Assembly: GCF_002843385.1 (NCBI RefSeq)
Contig: NZ_MVDE01000001.1
Coordinates: forward strand, 62,001 to 126,000
Length of the DNA: 64,000 bases
Source: Labilibaculum manganireducens
Lineage (GTDB): Bacteria > Bacteroidota > Bacteroidia > Bacteroidales > Marinifilaceae
Reading direction: 5' to 3'
Shown: positions 45,527 through 52,898 of the stretch, one piece after another
Numbering within the stretch: position 1 is the stretch's first letter
Layout of the letters: the number at the start of each line of letters is the position of its first letter
The notes under the pieces: generated by a model
Told to the model about the DNA's origin: nothing
The model's database searches: none
What the model saw: the letters and a program-made list of their open reading frames with translations, nothing else
Made by a program: the position numbers and the translations under genes

Positions 45527-46624
45527 TTAATTATTTATTTTTTTCAGTTTATTAAAATCGTTCAGTAAAAGCATTTCAGGTTGATCTAAAAAGTTCCTGG
45601 CATCAGTGGCTGACGAATGATTTTCGTATGAAAAAAAGAAATGAACCTTTGGGTCATTCCTCCAAACCATTACATAACTTAATTCTTTGCTGATTAATGA
45701 ATCACCAAGCACTTTGCCCAGTTTTTTAGTAAACCACAAAGAATCCGTCACATTCTCCAAGCCTGTTTCTGTAAGCGCTGCCAATTTGTGCTTCTCTTTT
45801 GCATAAGCAATTAGCAAGTGTAATTTTTTAACAGCCTCTTTTTCGCCATCCTGTATTTTTAAATCGTAATAATTGTCCATTCCGATAATATCAACAATAT
45901 CATCACCAGGATACCATGTAAGGTATTCGTCCAATGTTGTAAAATTTCGATCGGGAGAGTAAGCAACCAACATTTGAGTCAGTCCTTTTTTGTTTTTTAA
46001 ATAGTTTATGGTGAACCTAAATAACTCCTTAACTTCTTTTGCAGTACAGTTTTTTGTTCCCCACCAAAACCAAGTGCCATCCATTTCGTGCCACGGACGA
46101 AAAATAAAAGGCATTGCGATTCCATCATCTGTTTTCAAGGATTTGAAGAAATCAGCAACTCTATCCAATTGAATCAAAAACTCCTTGTGATGTGATCCAT
46201 TTGGTAACATATGCTTCACGACATCGTTTTCGGTATTCCATGAACTTTCTCCATTAACAACCGAAAAAGGATGCCAGCTAAACGTATTGATTCCACCCAT
46301 TGAATACCCTTTTATTGCCAATCGCTTCATGTCCGAAAAAGGAACACTATCCAAATTGTGCGTGCGTTGAAGTTCTATACCACCTAATTCCCAACCGAAC
46401 ATGGCTGGATAATCTCCGGCAACCCGTTTCACATCCGACTCTCCATCCACATAACTCCAATTCTTTCCATATGCCAAATCATCCTGATGTCCGAAAAGAA
46501 TTCCTTTTCCTTTCACAGATTTCAATTGTTCTGCAATTGAATTGGTGATTTTCTCAACTGGTTTTTGGGAGCAAGCCATCAACACAGACAGACCTAAAAC
46601 AGCTGTTATTTTCGGTATTATCAT
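45527..46624 (-). CDS. GH26 beta-mannanase lipoprotein, first gene of the mannan operon
   Basis: The start is the ATG at 46624 (MIIPKITAVLG). This gives a lipoprotein signal (LMACS, Cys18), and the -33/-7 promoter at 46700-46730 lies upstream, excluding the TTG start at 46741. The 365-residue protein is a GH26 barrel with acid/base Glu180 in FRPWHEMDG and nucleophile Glu286 in LTETGLEN. It resembles the B. fragilis enzyme that releases mannobiose. It probably trims oligosaccharides to mannobiose in the periplasm, supplying the symporter, epimerase and phosphorylase. Confidence 0.9.
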   Translation of the reverse strand: MIIPKITAVLGLSVLMACSQKPVEKITNSIAEQLKSVKGKGILFGHQDDLAYGKNWSYVDGESDVKRVAGDYPAMFGWELGGIELQRTHNLDSVPFSDMKRLAIKGYSMGGINTFSWHPFSVVNGESSWNTENDVVKHMLPNGSHHKEFLIQLDRVADFFKSLKTDDGIAMPFIFRPWHEMDGTWFWWGTKNCTAKEVKELFRFTINYLKNKKGLTQMLVAYSPDRNFTTLDEYLTWYPGDDIVDIIGMDNYYDLKIQDGEKEAVKKLHLLIAYAKEKHKLAALTETGLENVTDSLWFTKKLGKVLGDSLISKELSYVMVWRNDPKVHFFFSYENHSSATDARNFLDQPEMLLLNDFNKLKKINN

Positions 46625-46699
46625 TACATTATTATTTTTAAATACTCTTTTTAATGGCAACTTTCTCATCTGTACAAAATCCTCTAAATAATTACATTT

Positions 46700-46730
46700 C
46701 AAAATTATATCGTTTGCATACTTCAGCCAA
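46700..46730 (-). promoter_or_regulatory. Promoter of the mannan utilisation operon
   Basis: On the minus strand, TTG (46728-46730) and TAATTTTG (46700-46707) are separated by 20 nt, an exact match to the Bacteroidota sigma consensus. Transcription would begin near 46693, about 70 nt before the GH26 ATG. Confidence 0.7.
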
Positions 46731-46924
46731 GTATTTTTCAATCGTAAGATGATACTTTATTATCATTTCCGATAAAAATGATGCGCAACACCAAAAAATG
46801 AACAAAAACCACTCTTATTCAACCGAATAACAAAACAAATAAATGATACAAAACCCGAAAATACAGCTAAAACACTCAATATATTTACCAAAACTTAACT
46901 CTATGATCCAAATATTTATCTTAA

Positions 46925-46979
46925 ATAGTACAATTCAATCACTATTTATTGTACTATCACATCATTTTAAGTAGTTTTG
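46925..46979 (+). promoter_or_regulatory. Inverted-repeat operator and promoter of the araC-type gene
   Basis: Perfect 10-bp arms ATAGTACAAT (46925-46934) and ATTGTACTAT (46948-46957) flank a 13-nt spacer. The right arm contains the TTG (46949-46951) that, after 20 nt, is followed by TAGTTTTG (46972-46979), a full Bacteroidota promoter. The ATG is 17 nt further. A protein bound to the arms would cover the -33 box. Confidence 0.65.
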
Positions 46980-46995
46980 CATAAAATAACAAGCT

Positions 46996-47874
46996 ATGAA
47001 AGACCATATTCACAGAGAAATTACCCCTCTGCAAGAGAACGATTGTTTCCTAATATTTGATAGAGAAAGAAATGCTTTTAACTTTCCAATTCACTTCCAT
47101 CCTGAATTCGAAATTAACTACATACATAAAGCTAAAGGAGGAAAAAGAATCATTGGAGATCACATTGGGGAAATCCAAAACAAAGAATTAGTTATGGTTG
47201 GTCCTAATCTTTATCATGGATGGGAAAATTACAAAAACGACAGTAAAGAACTTCTGCACGAAATAACAATACAATTCCCCAGAGAATTATTTGATGATAA
47301 CACTCTGAATAGAAATATGCTTAAACCCATACGGGAATTGCTCAACAATGCCAACAGAGGTATTTTGTTCTCAGAGGATACGACAAGAATGGTGGAACCA
47401 AAACTGATTGCTCTTAGCCAGAAAAGAGGTTTCGACAGTTATTTAGCATTTCAGTCCTTATTATATGATCTGGCCATTTCCAGAGAACAACATTTGCTTA
47501 CGAATATGTCATTCCACCGCCAAAATGATTTTCACAATAGTGAAAGAATTGAACGGATCTACAAATACATACAAGACAATTTCCAGCAAAAAATTAAGCT
47601 TGAGGATGCGGCTGCACTAGTAAACATGTCAGTAATATCATTTAGTCGCTTGATAAAGCAACGGACAGGGAAATCCTTTGTTGAATTTGTTATCGAAATT
47701 CGTTTGGGAATAGCTACCCGGCTATTAATTGAAACCAACAAGAGCATCGCGGAAATTTGTTTCGATTGCGGTTTCAACAACATTTCCAACTTCAATCGAA
47801 TATTCAAGAAAAAACAAGACTGTACTCCATCTGAATTTAGAATGAACTTTAACGGGACTAAAAATGTGTATTAA
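46996..47874 (+). CDS. AraC-family transcriptional regulator of the mannan locus
   Basis: The 292-residue protein has an N-terminal cupin ligand-binding domain (HFHPEFEINYIHKAKGGKRIIGDH, about 33-56). Two helix-turn-helix motifs at about 190-288 include LEDAAALVNMSVISFSRLIKQRTGKSF and SIAEICFDCGFNNISNFNRIFKKKQDCTPSEFR. It is divergent from the mannan operon, the usual place for a local activator. A sugar such as mannobiose is the likely effector. The palindrome in its own promoter suggests autoregulation as well. Confidence 0.87.
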   Translation: MKDHIHREITPLQENDCFLIFDRERNAFNFPIHFHPEFEINYIHKAKGGKRIIGDHIGEIQNKELVMVGPNLYHGWENYKNDSKELLHEITIQFPRELFDDNTLNRNMLKPIRELLNNANRGILFSEDTTRMVEPKLIALSQKRGFDSYLAFQSLLYDLAISREQHLLTNMSFHRQNDFHNSERIERIYKYIQDNFQQKIKLEDAAALVNMSVISFSRLIKQRTGKSFVEFVIEIRLGIATRLLIETNKSIAEICFDCGFNNISNFNRIFKKKQDCTPSEFRMNFNGTKNVY

Positions 47875-47926
47875 CTTAGCAGTAGTTAAGGTTTACTGCA
47901 ATTTTATGACTGTGAAATAATCTTAT

Positions 47927-47956
47927 AAAAAAAGAGATCCTGCCAACAGGATCTCT
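47927..47956. terminator. Terminator between araC-type gene and helicase gene
   Basis: Stem agagatcctg/caggatctct (47933-47942 with 47947-47956) with a 4-nt loop. The A run on the left gives a T run for the minus-strand helicase gene. It may also help to stop the regulator transcript. Confidence 0.75.
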
Positions 47957-47984
47957 TCGATATATTTTTATGAACAATAGATAT

Positions 47985-49106
47985 TTATTTTCTAGGTCTG
48001 ATTTGATTGAAAGCAATGTTTAACGTTTTTTGGAAATAACGAAGGTTTTTAAGCTCCTTATTATTCACCAATGCCAGAGAAACACCTTCTTTACCTGCGC
48101 GGGCAGTTCGTCCGCTTCTGTGTGTGTAGTACTCTTCTTTATCGGGCAATTCATAATGTACCACAAACGAAAGATCGACAATATCGATACCACGGGCAGC
48201 AATATCTGTTGCCACCAAAATTCGCAGGCTTTCGTTTTTAAAAGCACGCATTACCTTATCACGTTCTATTTGCTTTAAATCGCCGTGAATGGCATCAGTT
48301 GGAATGTTTTTTGCAATTAACTGCTTGGCCAAAACCTGTGCCGAAGCCTTGGTTTTGCAAAACACCACTCCCCTGTTTGATTGTTCCGATTTTAAAAACT
48401 GAATTAGTATGTTCAATTTTTCATTGTCTTCGCAGATCAGGAACTGATGCTGAATATTTTTGTTCACCACATTTCGCCCACTCACCTCAATTTTATGCGC
48501 GCCTGGAGAAAAATGTCTTTTAATTATCTGCATAATTTCCTGAGGCATGGTAGCCGAAAACAACCATCGGTTTTCTACTCGCGACAGATGAGTTAAAATC
48601 TCATCCAACTGGGTTTTAAAACCCATGCTCATCATTTCATCGGCCTCATCCAAAATTACCGTCTTTACATCGCTCAAATCAACCGCTTTTCTCTTCACCA
48701 AGTCAATTAACCGACCTGGAGTCGCAACTATAATATGAGTTGGCCGACGCAAAGCACTAATTTGTCGGTCAATTTGTTCTCCTCCATAAACCGATTCAGT
48801 AAAAATCTTATCGGTGTACTTGGTAAACTTGAACAATTGCTTGGCAATTTGCTGTCCCAATTCACGGGTCGGACAAAGAATCAAACCTTGCACCTTGTCT
48901 GATTTGGTATTGATTCTGTGCAGCAAAGGGATTCCGAAGGCTGCTGTTTTACCTGTACCAGTTTGAGCCTGACCAATTAAATCGGTGTTAGCCTGAAGAA
49001 GTACCGATATCACTTCTGCTTGTATTTGAGTAGGCTTAATAATATTAAGATCGTTTAATCCCTTAATAATATCTTTATTTACACCTAATTCCTTAAAGTT
49101 TTCCAC
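47985..49106 (-). CDS. DEAD-box RNA helicase (RhlE/CsdA-like core)
   Basis: The 373-residue ATP-dependent RNA helicase has all core motifs: Q motif near PTQIQ, AQTGTGKT (47-54), PTRELG (79-84), DEAD (153-156), SAT (182-184) and HRSGRTARAG in the second domain. The start codon is GTG (49104-49106), since MENFKELG is where the family begins and no ATG is suitably placed. It lacks the long basic C-terminal tail of many RhlE proteins and is close to a minimal core. A -7 type TATCTTTG (49129-49136) lies just upstream. Likely roles are ribosome assembly or mRNA turnover, especially in the cold. Confidence 0.9.
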   Translation of the reverse strand: MENFKELGVNKDIIKGLNDLNIIKPTQIQAEVISVLLQANTDLIGQAQTGTGKTAAFGIPLLHRINTKSDKVQGLILCPTRELGQQIAKQLFKFTKYTDKIFTESVYGGEQIDRQISALRRPTHIIVATPGRLIDLVKRKAVDLSDVKTVILDEADEMMSMGFKTQLDEILTHLSRVENRWLFSATMPQEIMQIIKRHFSPGAHKIEVSGRNVVNKNIQHQFLICEDNEKLNILIQFLKSEQSNRGVVFCKTKASAQVLAKQLIAKNIPTDAIHGDLKQIERDKVMRAFKNESLRILVATDIAARGIDIVDLSFVVHYELPDKEEYYTHRSGRTARAGKEGVSLALVNNKELKNLRYFQKTLNIAFNQIRPRK

Positions 49107-49294
49107 AACAAATAATTTAAATAGTCCGCAAAGATAGCTTAATCAATTCAGAATTAAGAATGATGGCTAAAAATACTGGGACACAAAGAATATGAAGAGT
49201 GGCATTAAGGTCACAAAATTATTTTTGCGTTTAATTACCAGTTAAAATAAACCTCATCCCCTGCACTCATCATAGAATACAAGATTGATTCATC

Positions 49295-49771
49295 TTAGAA
49301 TAACTCCCTGTCTTCTTCATTTTCTATTTGCATGGCATGTACCAATGTCCACTTAAACGGGAAGGACTTACTCAGGGTGTACAATGCCATGATCCATGGT
49401 AAAAACCAAATCAAATTTTCAGTTAGAGAATAGGCCAGCATTGCTACAATTCCTGTTAAAGCTCCAAATAACATTTTAAAAGAAAATGCTTTTCTGAAAT
49501 ATTTTAGTTTTTCTTCCAAAGTCTCAAATAAGCCCACATATTCCAATTTCTTTTTATACATCATTTCCGAAATAATAATCTCTACAATAATCAAAGAAAT
49601 TCCCAATATGTTCTTCCATATAGATATATTCAAACTTTTATGAATACTTAAAATTGAATATTCACCACTAATAGCCAGAACTCCCAAAGCAAGTTCAACA
49701 ATAAGAACAATAAAAAATGCTGAAACCAATCCAAATCTTGTCCACTGAACCAATTGTTGTAAATTCTTCAT
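49295..49771 (-). CDS. Four-helix membrane protein, unknown function
   Basis: The 158-residue protein has hydrophobic segments at about 12-34, 51-69, 95-113 and 116-134. A charged loop lies between helices 2 and 3 (MYKKKLEYVGLFETLEEKLKYFRK), and the C-terminus is acidic (QIENEEDRELF). I recognise no family or motif. It is a single gene upstream of the helicase gene in the same direction, separated by 188 nt. Confidence 0.65.
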   Translation of the reverse strand: MKNLQQLVQWTRFGLVSAFFIVLIVELALGVLAISGEYSILSIHKSLNISIWKNILGISLIIVEIIISEMMYKKKLEYVGLFETLEEKLKYFRKAFSFKMLFGALTGIVAMLAYSLTENLIWFLPWIMALYTLSKSFPFKWTLVHAMQIENEEDRELF

Positions 49772-50356
49772 AATAATAAATTGAGCAATTAATAATAGAT
49801 TTAATCTTTAGTAGGAAGATGGCAATCTTAATGAATAATCGCTTCACTTTGAACCATACTGATTAAAAAAACAAGTTTTTTTAAACTTTTTTAACACACA
49901 AACGATTACAACTCATTGGTAAGAATCAACAGAGGAATTCAAATTACCCCGAAACAAATGGATTTAAAAAATATCCAGTTTGCAGCTGGATGCTTCGTGT
50001 TTCTGAAAAAGCAAAAGCCGTAATGAACTTAATTCCCATTGTAAATACAGAAAACAACAAAATGGGATGTTTTCTTTTGGTTGGATGTACACAATATCAA
50101 ATGATTTTGGAAGCTCTCCTACTATTACTATTAACTGAGGAATTGAGGAATATATGTAGAATAATTCCACGTAATTTGTCAATATTTAAAATATCGTATC
50201 CATTTTAGTTTTCATCATCTCACTGATAACATACCCCTTACTGTGTTAAGGCTATATCTGGCATACTTATTGGCTTTCATAAAATGTTCGAATAAAACAA
50301 AATCTATTTTCACCGTTTTATCCGAACACCTTTATTTAATTAAAATTTAAAACACA
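49772..50356. other. Intergenic region without a supported gene
   Basis: The 585-nt gap holds an A/T hairpin (aaaaaaac...gttttttt, about 49865-49882). It also holds two mutually antisense frames of about 72 codons (49964-50208), neither with protein-like composition. A partial -7 motif TAGTTTTC is near 50205. I see nothing firm. Confidence 0.4.
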
Positions 50357-51148
50357 ATGAAATTTTTAAAACCATTCAGTACAATTGCACTTGCCGCGCT
50401 TGCATTTATTTTCATTCAATGCTCCAGCGATAATGTAAAACTAACCACTCCTGTTAAAATTCGATTAACAGATGCTCCCGCACAATACGATAAGGTTAAT
50501 ATTGATATTCAGGCTATTCAATTTCATTCATCAAACGATGAAAACACAGAAGATGGATGGCAGGAAATGGAGTTGCTAAACGCAGGTGTATATGATCTTT
50601 TACAATTTAATAATGGTTTGGACACGCTTTTGGTTGATCAGGAAATGCCAAGTGGTTCTGTTTCGCAAATGCGCTTGATTCTTGGCACAAATAACTCGGT
50701 AGTTATTGATGGTGTTTCTTATGATTTAGATACTCCATCAGCTCAGACTTCCGGTTTGAAATTTCAGATTCACGATGATTTCTTAGCTGGAATTGAATAC
50801 AAATTATGGATAGATTTTGATGCAGCCCGTTCTATTGTTGCAACTGGGAATGGCAAATACAAGTTGAAACCTGTAATCAGAACTTTTAACGAAGCAACAA
50901 GCGGTGCCATCTCTGGAACTATATCTCCAGCTGAAGCACTTCCAACCATTCATGCAATAATCGGTTTGGACACCATCTCGACCATTGCCGAAGAAAACGG
51001 AAGCTTCCTTATTAAAGGACTGCAAGAAGGCACATACAAGATTGATTTAATGCCTGTTGATGGATTCGCTGAAAAAGAAATTGAAGATATTGCAGTAAGC
51101 AATGGTGCAGTTACCGATGCTGGAATCATAGAAATTTCAGCTAATTAA
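50357..51148 (+). CDS. DUF4382 lipoprotein with carboxypeptidase-regulatory-like domain
   Basis: The 263-residue protein has a lipobox FIQCS (Cys22). DUF4382 spans about 32-175, beginning VKIRLTDAPAQYDKVNIDI, the usual family opening. A C-terminal CarboxypepD_reg-like beta-sandwich follows (SGAISGTISPAEALPTIHAI...GLQEGTYKIDLMPVDGF). It is an envelope protein with a probable structural or binding role; no activity is established. It is a single gene with a terminator. Confidence 0.82.
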   Translation: MKFLKPFSTIALAALAFIFIQCSSDNVKLTTPVKIRLTDAPAQYDKVNIDIQAIQFHSSNDENTEDGWQEMELLNAGVYDLLQFNNGLDTLLVDQEMPSGSVSQMRLILGTNNSVVIDGVSYDLDTPSAQTSGLKFQIHDDFLAGIEYKLWIDFDAARSIVATGNGKYKLKPVIRTFNEATSGAISGTISPAEALPTIHAIIGLDTISTIAEENGSFLIKGLQEGTYKIDLMPVDGFAEKEIEDIAVSNGAVTDAGIIEISAN

Positions 51149-51171
51149 AAATAAACACTACTACTACAATT

Positions 51172-51203
51172 AAAAGTTGCTCTTTTTAGGGCAACTTTTT
51201 TTT
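51172..51203 (+). terminator. Rho-independent terminator of the DUF4382 gene
   Basis: Stem aaaagttgc/gcaactttt (51172-51180 with 51191-51199) plus T run. Confidence 0.8.
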
Positions 51204-51290
51204 ATTTATAAAAACCCTACAGCCAATGTTCCTTCCTTATTTTTGCTCAACTAAATTGATCTTCCTATATTTAATTGAAAAGAAATAGGA

Positions 51291-51674
51291 ATGAAATTCA
51301 AATACAAAATATCTCCGGACTTAAAACTGATCAATGAATACTATTACGGTTATTTCAAATGGAATGATCTAATTCGTCATACATTATGCACTCGTGAAGA
51401 TTCTTTATTTGATGAAACCTACAATGTGATTGCCGATTTTACACAAGCAAAAGTCATACTGAATATCAAAGATTTGGATGATTATATTGAGGAATATCAA
51501 AAGTACAGTTTAATAGCAAATAAATGCGCCATTATTGTAAGCGAATCGTATGACACCTCAATGGCGATGCTGTTCGAAATTCAAGTCCGAATTCAAAATG
51601 CAAAAGTTTTTCATTCCCATGAGGAAGCATACGAGTGGCTTGAAATAGATCCTGTTTTAATCGTAAAAGAATAA
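51291..51674 (+). CDS. STAS/SpoIIAA-like domain protein
   Basis: The 127-residue soluble protein has the alternating beta-alpha layout of the SpoIIAA-like (STAS/SEC14) fold. The pattern is an opening strand pair (LKLINEYYYGYFKWNDLIRH), ETYNVIADFTQAKVIL, KCAIIVSESYDTSMAMLFE and a closing FHSHEEAYEWLEID. No phosphorylatable Ser motif is obvious. Function is unknown. It stands alone. Confidence 0.6.
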   Translation: MKFKYKISPDLKLINEYYYGYFKWNDLIRHTLCTREDSLFDETYNVIADFTQAKVILNIKDLDDYIEEYQKYSLIANKCAIIVSESYDTSMAMLFEIQVRIQNAKVFHSHEEAYEWLEIDPVLIVKE

Positions 51675-51991
51675 CCCACCCTGTTTAAATTTATTCAAAC
51701 TGATTTAAAATTACCTCTCCATCAGTCATTTAACTTGACATCCGCCATTCAATGAGTTAACTTTAATTCTACAGCTGGGGATGAATGAAAATTTGTCCAA
51801 GCACCTAAGATTCCCTCCTGAGGAATCGGAAGTATTGGCTTATCTCCCATACCTAACTTAGTTCGTTAATTTATAGTATGAATTGGTAAGATATTTTTTT
51901 TTAGAACAAATCTTCAGCTTGTAATGCAAGTTGCAGGTCTTCCAATTTCAGTGCAATATCAAAAAAACAGTCACCCTTTAAATCTTGAATC
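51675..51991. other. Intergenic sequence, nothing recognised
   Basis: The 317-nt gap holds one small hairpin (gattcc-ctcctga-ggaatc, near 51810-51830) and a T-rich tract at about 51892-51903. No promoter motif or gene is convincing. Confidence 0.4.
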
Positions 51992-52726
51992 ATGGAAGAA
52001 AAGAATGAAAGAAGTGTAATTTCAATGCCACGTATCGGTGATAAAGCTCCCGAATTTAGAGCAGTTAGTACACAGGGGAATATCCACTTCCCAAATGACT
52101 ACAGTGGCTCGTGGGTCATACTGTTTAGCCATCCTGCCGACTTCACTCCTGTATGTACTTCAGAATTCATGACTTTTGCAAACATGGAAAGTCAATTTCA
52201 AGAAGCAAATTGTGAGTTAGTAGGCTTGTCAATCGATGGTTTGTACAGCCATATTGCCTGGCTGAGAACAATTAAGGAGAAAATTGAATACAAAGGGATG
52301 AAAAACATAGAAGTCAAGTTTCCTTTAATTGAAGACATTACCATGGAAGTGGCAAATAAATACGGCATGATTCAACCTGGCGAGGACAGTACAAAAGCTG
52401 TTCGTGCTGTATTTTTCATCGACCCACATGGAATTATCCGTACAATTATTTACTATCCTTTAAGCTTAGGACGAAATTTTGATGAAATCTATCGTGTAGT
52501 TATTGCACTGCAAACCGCCGACAAATTTTCAGTTGCAACCCCGGCAGATTGGCGCCCGGGCGATGAAGTGATTGTTCCTCCTGCCGGATCTTGCGGCATT
52601 GCTAAAGACCGAATGGAAAATACTGATGAAAATGTGCACTGCTACGATTGGTTCTTCTGCACAAAAAAAATTGAAGAGGAAGAAATTCTGAATGCTATTC
52701 TAAAAAAAGAAGAGCATACCCATTAA
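51992..52726 (+). CDS. Peroxiredoxin (Prx6/archaeal-type)
   Basis: The 244-residue protein (or 233 from MPRIGDKAPEF) reduces hydroperoxides. The peroxidatic Cys55 lies in the PVCTSE motif within FSHPADFTPVCTSEFMTF. The long C-terminal arm (RPGDEVIVPPAGSCGIAKDR...HCYDWFFCTKK) has three more Cys, one of which probably resolves the sulfenic acid as in archaeal thiol peroxidases. No signal peptide, so it is cytoplasmic. The electron donor is not encoded next to it. Confidence 0.92.
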   Translation: MEEKNERSVISMPRIGDKAPEFRAVSTQGNIHFPNDYSGSWVILFSHPADFTPVCTSEFMTFANMESQFQEANCELVGLSIDGLYSHIAWLRTIKEKIEYKGMKNIEVKFPLIEDITMEVANKYGMIQPGEDSTKAVRAVFFIDPHGIIRTIIYYPLSLGRNFDEIYRVVIALQTADKFSVATPADWRPGDEVIVPPAGSCGIAKDRMENTDENVHCYDWFFCTKKIEEEEILNAILKKEEHTH

Positions 52727-52736
52727 ATAAAAAACG

Positions 52737-52776
52737 ATGACTGCACAAGTATTTTTCTTCTGCAGTCATAACTTTT
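52737..52776 (+). terminator. Probable terminator of the peroxiredoxin gene
   Basis: Stem atgactgca/tgcagtcat (52737-52745 with 52761-52769), 15-nt loop, followed by aactttt. Confidence 0.6.
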
Positions 52777-52795
52777 ATTGACACATAAGAATATC

Positions 52796-52803
52796 TAAAT
52801 TTG
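52796..52803 (+). promoter_or_regulatory. -7 element before the hybrid kinase gene
   Basis: TAAATTTG fits TAnnTTTG exactly. The nearest TTG (52778-52780) is only 15 nt away, shorter than usual. The leader would be about 90 nt. Confidence 0.35.
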
Positions 52804-52898
52804 GAGCTTCAAATTAATATGAATTATTTCAGAACAAAAACCACTTTAATATATATATTTAAATATCTTAAGGTTAAAATATATTTAGAGAAGTTAAG

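Noticed and set aside
46625-46741. Longer start (TTG) for the first GH26 mannanase
   Set aside because: The consensus promoter at 46700-46730 lies inside the extension, and the lipoprotein signal starts at the ATG at 46624.
49964-50208. Two antisense ORFs of about 72 codons
   Set aside because: They cover each other in opposite directions, have no recognisable domain, and neither has a credible promoter or start context.
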